Source of the DNA: Anaerosalibacter massiliensis
Lineage (GTDB): Bacteria > Bacillota > Clostridia > Tissierellales > Sporanaerobacteraceae
Reading direction: 5' to 3'
Assembly: GCA_000751555.1 (NCBI GenBank)
Contig: CCEZ01000049.1
Coordinates: 337,247-401,246 of the forward strand
Length of the DNA: 64,000 bases
The translations under genes were made by a program, and so were the position numbers. The notes below the pieces were generated by a model that made no database searches, was not told the origin of the DNA, and saw only the letters and a program-made list of their open reading frames with translations. Within the stretch, counting starts at the first letter, position 1. Each line of letters begins with the position of its first letter. Of this stretch, positions 1 through 8,828 are shown piece by piece.

Positions 1-2277
1 AAATGCAGAATCAAAAGGATCGAGTCCTGCCATACTTATATTCATAAATACTTGAGCATTTGTCCAGGGGTTATAAAAGTCTCCTGCAAAACCTCCCCAA
101 AAAGTTCCTTCAGCAGTCTGATGCTCTGAAAAGGCCTTTTTCATAAGTTGTACTGCCTCTGTTACATCTTCATATCCTTCTTTTTCATTAAATGGTAAGC
201 AAGGTTGATATGCCATAACAACCATATCAGCTGCACTTCCGCCATTTTTTTCTTTTAAAGTCTTTGCTTGGTCATGTATCATTTTCTCATCTTTTTCTTT
301 TATTTTTTTACTCATTTCTTTATCCTTAGGATAGAAATCAGTATAATAATCTTGAGAATGACGAGCATAGTAACTATATTGAGATGAGAAAAACCCTGAC
401 ATTTGTCTACCAGGCTTTGTTAATGAACCTAATAGATCCCAATCTTCAATATCACGAATGTCATACCCAGTAGCTGAAACAGCTAATGCGAGTTTACTAA
501 TTGAATCTGCATGAATATCGTCTACATTAATACCATCTTCCTTTAACTTAGCCATAAACTTTTGTACTTCTTCAAACCAATCATCATAAAATTCTGGATT
601 TTCTTCTGGAATATAGCCCATACGTGCAGCTGAAAATACGAACCAATCATGATCATTTAATATTATATTATTTCCCCACTGATCTTTTTTTCTATCATAA
701 CTCATCTCAGGTATGTCTTTGATTAAAAAACCATGTCTCTTTTGAATTGTATTTACTACATAACCTTCTAGTTCCTTTAATTTTTCTATTTTTTCATCTT
801 TTTCTTCTTTAGTTAAAGTATTCTTTCCATTGTATTCAAATTTTGCATATACTGGCAATATCTTGCCTATCTTAAATAAATATTCTTGATTTGCATCATA
901 CTCAAGATCCAATGATTCATATTCTACATTTACTTTGACTTTATCACCATGTATTGGATCAAAAGAAGGATTTTTGGATGGATTAACTTTCCAATTTAAT
1001 TTTATATCGTACTTATCTATTAATTTTTCTGTTTCGGATGTTAAATTAGCAAAATTTACATCTTTTATCTTAGTTTTTAAATTTTCTTTTATATCCAGTT
1101 TTTCATCATAAATTTTATCCTCCGCTATCCCTTGAATATCTAAGTATATCGTTCTTTTTTTATCTAGCTTTTTAGCGTCTAAATAAGGATAACCATCATT
1201 TATATTAGAATCTATACTCCAACAATATTCAAAATCAAAATTATGTTTTTCAGCAGTAAAAGTTTCTTTCTTTTTCATTTCCTCCGTTGTATACTTTGTA
1301 CCACCACGATTTCCTAGTGTATAGAAGCCACAGATCTCCTTGTCATAAGCACAACTCTCACCACTTTCAGATTCATAGGCACTACAGGTTATCCTAATTG
1401 GATGATATATTTTCCTATATTCTCTTACACTATCAGTACTATATCCTTTAAAAGTTCCTGCAAAATAAGATCTAATTATCCTCTTTCCACCATCATAAGC
1501 TAATCCTCCAATTTCAGGAGGTATAGAACCCATATCTTCAGTATATTGATTATCAAAATTTACACGACTATAACAATCTCTCATATTTCCATAGTATGAC
1601 TCGCTACCATCATGTTTTTTTATAGATACCTTAGATTCTCCTATTAAACCACCAATATGTATATTTGCTAGCTTATTTACAATACTGCCTGATGATGAAC
1701 ATCTACTAACCTCACCAGCACAAGAACTTGCTAACATACCATATCCTGTGTCTTTCTTAAAAATACTATTAGAATCATTCCAAACATCAAATAAAATAGC
1801 ATCTGCATCATCCAATAGTACATCTCCATGAATATTAAAGTTTCTCAATACTGCATTTGGACCTGCTACACAGAAAAAACCTGACACTTTATCATTATAA
1901 TTCTTAATAGTATGTCCATTTCCATCAAATATACCATTAAAAATCCCTACTACTTCTTCTCCATATTCATTAAGTCTTGTTTTAAAAGAATTTAAAGAAG
2001 TTTTAGATTGAGCAATATCTATATCATTCATTAGTTCTACAGTCAATCCAGTATAATCAATTCCTTTATCAATATCTGCTCTGAAAGTATTGATATCTTC
2101 AACAGTCTTTATAGTATATATGCCTTTTGCATTTTTAGACAGTGATGGTTCTTCATCGGATAGGTCTATAGTTACAGTAGCTGCATGAACCGCCCCTATT
2201 GGAAATATAATCGGCAATAATAAAGTTACTAACAACAATACAGAAAGTAGCTTTTTATAACTTCTTACATTATTCAT
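1..2277 (-). CDS. Secreted beta-helix plus alpha/alpha-toroid protein (transcobalamin N-terminal-like), C-terminus outside window
   Basis: The frame is open for 759 codons from an ATG and runs off the left edge without a stop. Residues 1-32 are a signal peptide (KK, then a hydrophobic run ending AVHA). Residues ~60-390 carry right-handed beta-helix signs of the GLUG type: 'IFDGNGHTIKNY', 'IGGLIGES', 'TTEEMKKKETF' and 'SNINDGYPYL'. A spacer follows, and from ~residue 530 ('HDWFVFSAARMGYIP') an alpha/alpha-toroid begins, with 'SISKLALAVSATGYDI' and 'GTFWGGFAGDFYNPWTNAQ'. The toroid resembles the cobalamin-binding alpha domain of intrinsic factor/transcobalamin and the two other toroid proteins in this window. 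The preceding co-directional gene encodes a DUF4430 beta domain, so this looks like the alpha partner of a split B12 binder. A hairpin lies between the two genes. Any surface anchor would be in the missing C-terminus. Function is inferred. Confidence 0.75.
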   Translation of the reverse strand, partial: MNNVRSYKKLLSVLLLVTLLLPIIFPIGAVHAATVTIDLSDEEPSLSKNAKGIYTIKTVEDINTFRADIDKGIDYTGLTVELMNDIDIAQSKTSLNSFKTRLNEYGEEVVGIFNGIFDGNGHTIKNYNDKVSGFFCVAGPNAVLRNFNIHGDVLLDDADAILFDVWNDSNSIFKKDTGYGMLASSCAGEVSRCSSSGSIVNKLANIHIGGLIGESKVSIKKHDGSESYYGNMRDCYSRVNFDNQYTEDMGSIPPEIGGLAYDGGKRIIRSYFAGTFKGYSTDSVREYRKIYHPIRITCSAYESESGESCAYDKEICGFYTLGNRGGTKYTTEEMKKKETFTAEKHNFDFEYCWSIDSNINDGYPYLDAKKLDKKRTIYLDIQGIAEDKIYDEKLDIKENLKTKIKDVNFANLTSETEKLIDKYDIKLNWKVNPSKNPSFDPIHGDKVKVNVEYESLDLEYDANQEYLFKIGKILPVYAKFEYNGKNTLTKEEKDEKIEKLKELEGYVVNTIQKRHGFLIKDIPEMSYDRKKDQWGNNIILNDHDWFVFSAARMGYIPEENPEFYDDWFEEVQKFMAKLKEDGINVDDIHADSISKLALAVSATGYDIRDIEDWDLLGSLTKPGRQMSGFFSSQYSYYARHSQDYYTDFYPKDKEMSKKIKEKDEKMIHDQAKTLKEKNGGSAADMVVMAYQPCLPFNEKEGYEDVTEAVQLMKKAFSEHQTAEGTFWGGFAGDFYNPWTNAQVFMNISMAGLDPFDSAF

Positions 2278-2313
2278 ACTAATTCTCCTCACCTTTAATA
2301 TAAAAAATTAATA

Positions 2314-2345
2314 GAATTGAAGAGAGAAACTTCTCTCTTCAATTC
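2314..2345 (-). terminator. Intercistronic hairpin/attenuator
   Basis: A 14-bp perfect stem (GAATTGAAGAGAGA with its complement) is followed on the minus strand by TATTAATTTTTT. It sits between the DUF4430 gene and the toroid gene, so it may end part of the transcripts and lower expression of the distal gene. Confidence 0.6.
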
Positions 2346-2377
2346 TTAAGAATCTAATAACTAATTATTTTTACTTC

Positions 2378-3178
2378 CTAAAGAGAGTCTGCGATTTCAT
2401 CTACATCAGCTTGAGTATATCCTTCAGTTGTTAAATCTCTCAAAACTTCCATTGCATCAAGGTATTCAGCACTATTTTTGTTCTCATGATCTGCCATCTT
2501 CCTAATTAAATGAGACTTGTCCACTCTAGTACTGAAAAAAGGTGGTGTTGGTTCCGTATTCCAATTATAATATCCCCATTCATTTAATGTGCCATCTGGC
2601 AGATATCCTTCTAAACCTAGATCACATCCTACAGCCATGGAGTATTCCCAACGTATTACTGCATTATCAGGTAAATCAGATAATTTAGTATCACCTGTAT
2701 AATAAATACCATTATCATCAACCATTGTATTATTTACAGTAAACATCCATCCTGAAATACCATCATATTCTTTTTCTGCTAACCATCCTTCTTCATTTAC
2801 AATAGGTTGGTTTGGAATATCTGTTCTAAATACAATACCCTTTGTTAATTCTGACAATATTTCTTTAAATGGATACTGAAAATCAGGCGTATCATCTTTA
2901 AACGCTTCAATGTAAGTTCCGTATTGAGTACCTCTAATTCTAACATTGTAAACCCCTACTGCTTCTTTAGTAGCATCTGCAATTGTTTTATTTTCATCTA
3001 ATACTACCTTTACTGGCTCTTGAATAAGATCTTGTCCAGTAATGTTTTTTTCTACATCTACATATACTGTCTTTGTAGCACTTTCATTTGCTGCAAAATT
3101 TGGAACTGCAAATGCAAAAATCATAATCAAACTGCACAATAAAGCAAATACTTTTTTTCCACTTCTTTTGATCTTCAT
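2378..3178 (-). CDS. Secreted DUF4430 (transcobalamin C-terminal-like) protein
   Basis: 266 aa. Residues 1-29 form a signal peptide (KIKRSGKK, hydrophobic core, PNFA). The rest is essentially one DUF4430 domain: 'SGWMFTVNN' is the family's W-M-[YF]-x-V-N motif, followed by 'DLPDNAVIRWEYSMAVGCDLG', which ends in the G-x-D-[IL]-G signature shared by all four DUF4430 proteins of this window. There is no LPXTG or C-terminal membrane segment, so it is probably released or held by its partner. The start has AAGGGAGGAG upstream. It lies in the transcription unit of the 4055-4250 riboswitch, after the CpXC gene and before the toroid gene. DUF4430 is known as the transcobalamin-like C-terminal domain; corrinoid binding here is inferred from that and from the riboswitch. 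Confidence 0.82.
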   Translation of the reverse strand: MKIKRSGKKVFALLCSLIMIFAFAVPNFAANESATKTVYVDVEKNITGQDLIQEPVKVVLDENKTIADATKEAVGVYNVRIRGTQYGTYIEAFKDDTPDFQYPFKEILSELTKGIVFRTDIPNQPIVNEEGWLAEKEYDGISGWMFTVNNTMVDDNGIYYTGDTKLSDLPDNAVIRWEYSMAVGCDLGLEGYLPDGTLNEWGYYNWNTEPTPPFFSTRVDKSHLIRKMADHENKNSAEYLDAMEVLRDLTTEGYTQADVDEIADSL

Positions 3179-3327
3179 AACTTCTCCTCCCTTTTATTAT
3201 TGTTTTTTGTCAATCCTAACCAAAATAAGTTCTCCCCTGTTTTGGTTTTGATGTCATCCACCCTACTATGCTTGTCCTCACCCCTCCCAATATATAAGAT
3301 TATCTCAACTGGACATTAGACCTTTTT

Positions 3328-3969
3328 TTAAATTCTTCTTGCCCAGTTTTGATCAATTTTATATTCCCCTAAATTTTCTTTAAAACATTGCATATACTTT
3401 AGAGAATTTTGAAGTGTTTTATAATCTGTATATGTAGCTGAGATAAAAATACGTTTTTGAAAGTTATTTAGTGCTCCGAAATTAACTTGATTTTTTGAAG
3501 GATTAAAAGAATCAAATAAAACTTTGCTTATTTTTATAGGGGACTTCATATCTAAAAGTTTTCTAGTTACATCTTGATATATTTTGTAACTAAGATAAGT
3601 TATAATCTTGTCATTTAATTTAACCTCAAATATATATATCTTTTCAATAAGATCCATCATATCAGAAACTATTCTAATCTTATACTCAGGATATAATTCT
3701 TCTAACTTTTCTATTTTTTTATCATAATTTTTATCTTCCATATTTAAAAATATAATATATTTTTTCTTCATATCCTCATAAACTATAGAATATGGGTTTC
3801 TAAACAAAGCTCCACAGTTTGCACATTTAAAATCAAATATACTTCCATTTAAAACTTTTGGTTTCATTTCTAAGTTTAAATTGATGTTTAATATGTCATA
3901 CGCTTTTGTCTTAAAAACTTTCTGACATCTTGGACAAACTCTTTCTATTATTTTAGTAGTTGTTTTCAT
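3328..3969 (-). CDS. CpXC-domain (zinc-ribbon-like) protein under cobalamin riboswitch
   Basis: 213 aa with two CxxC pairs near the N-terminus, C12/C15 ('CPRCQK') and C49/C52 ('CANCGALF'), spaced as in CpXC-domain proteins, which presumably bind a metal. The remainder is a soluble alpha/beta region with no signal peptide or membrane segment, so the protein is cytoplasmic. Strong RBS AAGGAGG. It is the first gene after the riboswitch terminator, hence B12-controlled, and precedes the DUF4430/toroid pair by 150 bp. The molecular role of CpXC proteins is not established; here it could be a metal- or corrinoid-related accessory, but that is speculative. Confidence 0.7.
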   Translation of the reverse strand: MKTTTKIIERVCPRCQKVFKTKAYDILNINLNLEMKPKVLNGSIFDFKCANCGALFRNPYSIVYEDMKKKYIIFLNMEDKNYDKKIEKLEELYPEYKIRIVSDMMDLIEKIYIFEVKLNDKIITYLSYKIYQDVTRKLLDMKSPIKISKVLFDSFNPSKNQVNFGALNNFQKRIFISATYTDYKTLQNSLKYMQCFKENLGEYKIDQNWARRI

Positions 3970-4001
3970 ATAACCTCCTTTTTCAGCAAAATATAAATAA
4001 A

Positions 4002-4047
4002 CAAAAAAGCTTCCGTCATAAGTGAATAAACACTTTAGACAGAAGCT
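4002..4047 (-). terminator. Riboswitch expression-platform terminator (unit 1)
   Basis: On the minus strand AGCTTCTGTC pairs with GACGGAAGCT (one G-T), followed by a T6 tract, about 35 nt before the CpXC start codon. This is the off-state of the adjoining riboswitch. Confidence 0.85.
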
Positions 4048-4054
4048 CTATATA

Positions 4055-4250
4055 TGCTGTAGAACTTTACTTGAAACTATACCTTATATGCGAGGTTAGT
4101 TTTCTGTTTCAAAGAATCTGTATCCGACTTGATTATATCATAACCTTACGGTAGCGCATCTGTTCAGGATTTACGCCTGATTCCAGAAAGATAACAATAT
4201 ATATTATCCTGCTGAATATAATACTTCAGCTTTCTTTGATCTCAAGTTAA
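4055..4250 (-). promoter_or_regulatory. Divergent cobalamin-type riboswitch 1
   Basis: Read on the minus strand it has the cobalamin aptamer landmarks in order: the P1 5' strand TCAAAG, the core CAGG-TGTAAAT-CCTG, the L5 region ACAGATGCGCTACCG, GTCGGATAC in the place of the usual GTCAGGAGACC, and the closing P1 strand CTTTGA. A hairpin AAACTA/TAGTTT follows, whose loop contains CGCAT, complementary to ATGCG in L5 (the L5-L13 kissing pair of B12 riboswitches). The invariant 19-mer AAGTAAAGTTCTACAGCAT and the terminator come next. It should shut off CpXC, DUF4430 and toroid genes when corrinoid is bound. Confidence 0.85.
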
Positions 4251-4299
4251 ATTGTAGATTTTTCCCTTATTTAATATGCAAAACTAACTAATTACATAT

Positions 4300-4328
4300 A
4301 CGATACCATATTCTTATTTAAAAGTCAA
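4300..4328 (-). promoter_or_regulatory. Sigma-A promoter for riboswitch unit 1
   Basis: TTGACT, 17 nt, TATCGT on the minus strand, placing transcription start just upstream of the aptamer. Confidence 0.65.
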
Positions 4329-4363
4329 ACTTCCTGAAATAAAATAAGATAGATAGGCTTTTT

Positions 4364-5101
4364 CTAAACTATTACAAATCCACCACTTGGATTGATTATC
4401 TGGCCTGTTATTAGTTTAGTTTCTTCTGTTGATAAAATATATATTACATCTGCAATTTCTTCTGGTTTTGCAATTACTTCAAGGGGAGTTTCATCTCTAA
4501 TTATTTCTCGAATTTCTTCACTAACTCCTCCAATCATATCTGTATCTACTGCCCCAGGTGCAATAGCATTAACTAATATATTAGAAGGCCCTAGTTCTTT
4601 GGCTAAAGCTTTAGTAAAACTTATAATTGCCCCCTTTGTAGCTGAATAATGAACTTCACAAGAAGCTCCAACTAGTCCCCAAATTGATGCAATATTAATA
4701 ATTCTTCCTGACTTTTCACTAATCATTTTAGGAAGAACACATTGGCAACAATTAAACATTCCATTGACGTTTACATCAAAGATTCTTCTCCATTGTTCTT
4801 CTGTAATATCAGTAAATAAAGTCATATCAGCTATACCTGCATTGTTAACTAAAACATCAACCTTCCCAAATTTTTCATAGCCTTTTTCACACATTTCTTC
4901 AACTTGTTTTCTATTAGAAACATCAGCCTGTATTGCAATAGCATTAGCACCACTAGAAAGCAAATCCTCTAATAATGAAAATGCCTTATCTTTATTTTTA
5001 TAATAATTAATAATTACATTATAACCTTCTTTAGCAAACTTTTTTGCTGTAGCTCTTCCAATTCCTCTAGAAGATCCTGTGATTAATACTGTTTTCTTCA
5101 T
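4364..5101 (-). CDS. Short-chain dehydrogenase/reductase, FabG-like
   Basis: 245 aa, the normal length for classical SDRs. It has the nucleotide motif TGSSRGIG at residues 8-15, NNAG in the middle, and the catalytic Ser ('NIASIWG') and YSATK pair. The C-terminus 'ITGQIINPSGGFVI' matches the FabG-type ending. RBS AAGGAGA. It follows the transglutaminase-like gene by 49 bp on the same strand and could be the last gene of the long B12 operon; no terminator separates them. The substrate cannot be read from the sequence: 3-oxoacyl-ACP reductase is the default annotation, but a role on another keto substrate is equally possible. Confidence 0.85.
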   Translation of the reverse strand: MKKTVLITGSSRGIGRATAKKFAKEGYNVIINYYKNKDKAFSLLEDLLSSGANAIAIQADVSNRKQVEEMCEKGYEKFGKVDVLVNNAGIADMTLFTDITEEQWRRIFDVNVNGMFNCCQCVLPKMISEKSGRIINIASIWGLVGASCEVHYSATKGAIISFTKALAKELGPSNILVNAIAPGAVDTDMIGGVSEEIREIIRDETPLEVIAKPEEIADVIYILSTEETKLITGQIINPSGGFVIV

Positions 5102-5150
5102 ATTCTATATCTCCTTACAATTTAAGTTTCTTTTATATTATATCAAATAT

Positions 5151-7586
5151 TTAGTATATAAAATCCCAGAATTTCATCTTTATACGTTGGAAAATATTTT
5201 TTGATTCTATAAGGTCATAAAGTATTTGATTTTTAAACCTTTTCATATATTCATATTGCTCTTCTGATATTTCATGATTGCTAAATATCGCCTCTTGATT
5301 AATACTTATTGCTTTTTTAAATATTTTTACATATTTTTTAGAGTAATTTTCTTCTATATCTTCTATATAATCATAGGTTGATCCACCTTTTTTAGGAAGT
5401 CCATCATAATGCATTAGAAACATGGAATATGCAAAAAGTCTAGAAATAGCTAATTTATAATTTGAGTCTTCAAAACTTTCTTCCATTTCTTTAAGTTTTC
5501 TTCTATTTTTAACTACATATATAATATAAATTAAAATAGTTATTAACAATAATAAACTAATTCCAATACCGAGCTTTTCTAATGTAGTTAATGTTCTTTT
5601 ATCATCTTCCTTAGATTTAGTATGTGGTTTTTGTTCATCATCTATAATCTGTTGTTTCCCTTGAGTTGAATCACTAGGTGAATTATTATTCTTATTTTTT
5701 TCCAAACTTCCCCCACCTGGATATTGGGAAGTATCTACAGTTTCCATCACATTATAATAAGGTGGTGTTACTTCTATAGGTATCCAACCTATTTCATCAA
5801 TATATATTTCTGTCCAAGCATGGGCATTAGTTCCATTGATATTTATAGGCTTATATTCTGAAATATTCTTTACATCCTTTGGTGTAATAAGATAACCTTC
5901 TACATATCGTGAAGGAATACCAAAATATCTAAACATTGTTGTTGCAGCTGTTGCATAGTGGGTTGCATACCCTTCTTTACTTTCTTCTAGAAAATATTTT
6001 AGAAAATCTCTATCCTTTGGCACTGGTTCTGGATCTACGGTATATTTTATATTTTGATTTAAATATTTTTTTATAATTTCTATTGCTTTTTCATATGGAA
6101 TATGTCCATCTTCAGTTTTAGGAACTTTACCTAATTGATTTTCAAATAAAGACTCTATGTCCTTTGGAATTCTTGTATAGTTTTTATAGACAAATTCATT
6201 ATAATGACTTTCATTTTTAAGATACTCTTTTATTTTTGGTTCATCTTTCATTCCATATAAATTGCTTGCTAATAAAGGATACTTTTTTACTAAATTTGTA
6301 TTTGATTTATATTTATATTTTCTTTTCCCTTTGAAAGAAGTTGACATTAGTTTACTATCATTGAATATTTTTATATCCTTAGAATTATCCAATTCAGTAT
6401 CTAATTCATAAGGTACATAAAGATATTTACTATTTGCATTTATATTATTAACAGATATATCTATCTTTTCATTTTTATCTTTTGAATCTTTCATTAAATC
6501 ACTTATTGAACTCAATTGGTTTAAACTATTAAATTGATACTTATGAAGCCAATAAAAAAGTTCATAGGAATTATAATATATACTACTGTCTAAATCTGTC
6601 CATCCTTCTTTAGTATATTCAGAACCAGTATATCCCTTTAAATAAAGAGAGGTAGGTTTGTCCATAGTTACCTCTAAAGCTTTTGAATTTAATAATTCTA
6701 ATTTGCCTAATTTTCTAAAGTTTCCTTGAGTAAATGTATTAGTTTTGTTCTTTTCATATCTAAAATCTTGTACCTTGTCTTCTACGTTATTTTTTATATT
6801 AGCTACAATAGAGTTTTTTGAATAGTTTGAAGCTGGTTTCACCGCTATAAGCACAAGTGAAAATACTAGGAACAATAAAAATATCATAAAAGCTACATAT
6901 AATATCATACTATTCTTACTTTTACCAAGTATTTTATTGTTCTCAGAAACCCCTATAAAAGAATAATTAGTTAATAAAACAACAGCAAAAAATAATATTA
7001 AATTATATATAAAATTAGGCATTATTCCTGTAAATACTTCTACTATGAATAATGGTAAAACAACAACCCACAAAAGTAAACTACTATTATTTTTCACAGT
7101 TAAAGCACAAATAAAGGCTATAATTAAAGATAAAAAGCTCCAAAAATATATTATAGCAATTTGATATGTTTCAGAACTGATACTTATATCGTACTGATTC
7201 ATAACAAAACCTGTATGTGTACCTACAACATTTCCGATTTGATTCATTGTTAAAAACAGGCCATTTTTAACATATTCTCCTTGAAAAACTAAAAGTCCTA
7301 TTGATACCAATATTAAAATGGCTAAAAACCTTGAAAATATCTTTAAATTATCAAGAAAATAATTTATTATAAAAATAAAAACCAAACCCGAAACTATAGC
7401 TACATAGGATACACTCTCTATATTAAACATGGATATTAAACTTAATACAATACCTATATATAGAGATCCTGAAATAAAAATATTTCCTATAGCCTGTAGT
7501 ATTCTCCCTTCTTTATTGTTTTCTGTATCTTTAAATGAGATTTGTATTTCATTTCCTGCAGATATATTTTGAAAATTCTTCTCCAT
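5151..7586 (-). CDS. TgpA-like membrane protein with transglutaminase-fold domain lacking the catalytic Cys
   Basis: 811 aa. About six N-terminal membrane segments (residues ~30-245), an extracellular region, a transglutaminase-like core (~500-620), a membrane helix at ~690 ('LGIGISLLLLITILIYIIYV') and a cytoplasmic tail. The core has 'GIPSRYVEGYL', His589 in 'NAHAWTEIYI' and 'GWIPIEVTPPY'. The position where the family has Cys (G-[YF]-C-x-H-[FY]-A) reads 'GYATHYAT', Ala541, and there is no other Cys in the domain. The enzyme is therefore probably not a catalytic transglutaminase/protease and may bind protein instead. It follows MoxR and DUF58 genes closely (13 bp), the usual trio, here at the end of the B12-uptake operon. 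Confidence 0.85.
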   Translation of the reverse strand: MEKNFQNISAGNEIQISFKDTENNKEGRILQAIGNIFISGSLYIGIVLSLISMFNIESVSYVAIVSGLVFIFIINYFLDNLKIFSRFLAILILVSIGLLVFQGEYVKNGLFLTMNQIGNVVGTHTGFVMNQYDISISSETYQIAIIYFWSFLSLIIAFICALTVKNNSSLLLWVVVLPLFIVEVFTGIMPNFIYNLILFFAVVLLTNYSFIGVSENNKILGKSKNSMILYVAFMIFLLFLVFSLVLIAVKPASNYSKNSIVANIKNNVEDKVQDFRYEKNKTNTFTQGNFRKLGKLELLNSKALEVTMDKPTSLYLKGYTGSEYTKEGWTDLDSSIYYNSYELFYWLHKYQFNSLNQLSSISDLMKDSKDKNEKIDISVNNINANSKYLYVPYELDTELDNSKDIKIFNDSKLMSTSFKGKRKYKYKSNTNLVKKYPLLASNLYGMKDEPKIKEYLKNESHYNEFVYKNYTRIPKDIESLFENQLGKVPKTEDGHIPYEKAIEIIKKYLNQNIKYTVDPEPVPKDRDFLKYFLEESKEGYATHYATAATTMFRYFGIPSRYVEGYLITPKDVKNISEYKPININGTNAHAWTEIYIDEIGWIPIEVTPPYYNVMETVDTSQYPGGGSLEKNKNNNSPSDSTQGKQQIIDDEQKPHTKSKEDDKRTLTTLEKLGIGISLLLLITILIYIIYVVKNRRKLKEMEESFEDSNYKLAISRLFAYSMFLMHYDGLPKKGGSTYDYIEDIEENYSKKYVKIFKKAISINQEAIFSNHEISEEQYEYMKRFKNQILYDLIESKNIFQRIKMKFWDFIY

Positions 7587-7599
7587 TGTTTGACACCCC

Positions 7600-8772
7600 T
7601 TATATCATAAGTTGGCGTAAATCTTCTTCTATATTTTCTGGAGTAAATTTAACTCCATAAGCATTTGACAATTTTTTTTCTTCTTCTGATGCCTCTTCGC
7701 ATTGTAAAACAGTAATCTTATGTTCATTGGCTAATTCTTCTACAATTTCTTCAAAGCCTTGGGAAGTAATATAGAGAATATGTGAAAAAGTCTTATATTC
7801 TACCATATTTAAATAATATTCTATAGCTGAGTATGGATTTTCCCTTTTTTCTATCTCCAAAAATCCTCTCATCATAATAGATAAATCGTCCATTGAATTA
7901 ACTTCATCTATTATAAATCTATTAGTTTTATGGTCGAAAAACCCTATAGAATGTGTATAATTATTTTCTAATAAAGATTTTGAAATAGATATAAAAGCCT
8001 CCATCATTGCATCAGATACTTTTGGTGATTCCTTCCCCTTTCCAATAAATGTAGATGTTTCTAATACTATTAGTATGGAGTTGTCTATAGTCACACTAAG
8101 TTCTTTTACAATCAAATCATCAAATTTACTTGTTAACTTCCAATGAATATTTTTTAGACTATCTCCAGGCATATACTCTTTTATTCCAAAAACTTCACTG
8201 CTATCAATACCTTTTTGTCCAGTAGAATATATTGGACTTTCTATATTCTCAATTTGACTTTCAAAAAGATTTATATCAATATAGAATGTATTTGGCAATA
8301 CAAGCATATGAGTAGATATACTAGGACAAATTGTATTAGTAAATATTCCAAAATAATCATAATACATTACTTTGTCCAATTTAATTTCTATATCTCCACA
8401 AAATCTACTCTTTATATCCCAATAAACACACTCACTAGATTTTCCTTTAACAGATAAATATATATCTTGTTTTTCCTCTTGCCCTGTTAAAAAGTTTTTT
8501 AAAGATAATGTACATTTTATTTTTGATATAGGTAAAAAATTAGCATTCTTTACTTCTAAATAACAACTGCCTAAAATATTTTTATCAATTGTATCTGGTG
8601 TATTCAAAATAAATTCCATCTTATTCTTAATAAGCTTTGTACTAATCCCCAGAAATAGAAATATACCTAGAGATATACTAAATAAAAATAATGCAAAATA
8701 AGAATCAGAAAAAATATATATAAATAATACTAGAATAGACCAGATTAAACTTTGAATTCTTGATTTTAACAT
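7600..8772 (-). CDS. DUF58-domain membrane protein
   Basis: 390 aa. Two N-terminal membrane helices (residues ~8-48), then a soluble part with the DUF58 signature 'EYMPGDSLKNIHWKLTSK' (~200-220) and a vWA-like C-terminal region ('SILIVLETS'). Such proteins are almost always encoded between a MoxR ATPase and a TgpA-like transglutaminase and are thought to act with them in assembling or maturing envelope proteins; the biochemical activity is not known. RBS AGGAGG just before ATG. It is 56 bp after the MoxR gene and 13 bp before the transglutaminase-like gene. Confidence 0.85.
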   Translation of the reverse strand: MLKSRIQSLIWSILVLFIYIFSDSYFALFLFSISLGIFLFLGISTKLIKNKMEFILNTPDTIDKNILGSCYLEVKNANFLPISKIKCTLSLKNFLTGQEEKQDIYLSVKGKSSECVYWDIKSRFCGDIEIKLDKVMYYDYFGIFTNTICPSISTHMLVLPNTFYIDINLFESQIENIESPIYSTGQKGIDSSEVFGIKEYMPGDSLKNIHWKLTSKFDDLIVKELSVTIDNSILIVLETSTFIGKGKESPKVSDAMMEAFISISKSLLENNYTHSIGFFDHKTNRFIIDEVNSMDDLSIMMRGFLEIEKRENPYSAIEYYLNMVEYKTFSHILYITSQGFEEIVEELANEHKITVLQCEEASEEEKKLSNAYGVKFTPENIEEDLRQLMI

Positions 8773-8828
8773 ATTTACCTCCTATGACCACTAGTTATTT
8801 CAACAAGGAAAAGGATAGAAATAATTAT

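Noticed and set aside
4364..5101. Fatty-acid synthesis FabG as a firm call
   Set aside because: No fatty-acid genes nearby; the SDR family is too broad for a substrate call and the operon context is B12 uptake.
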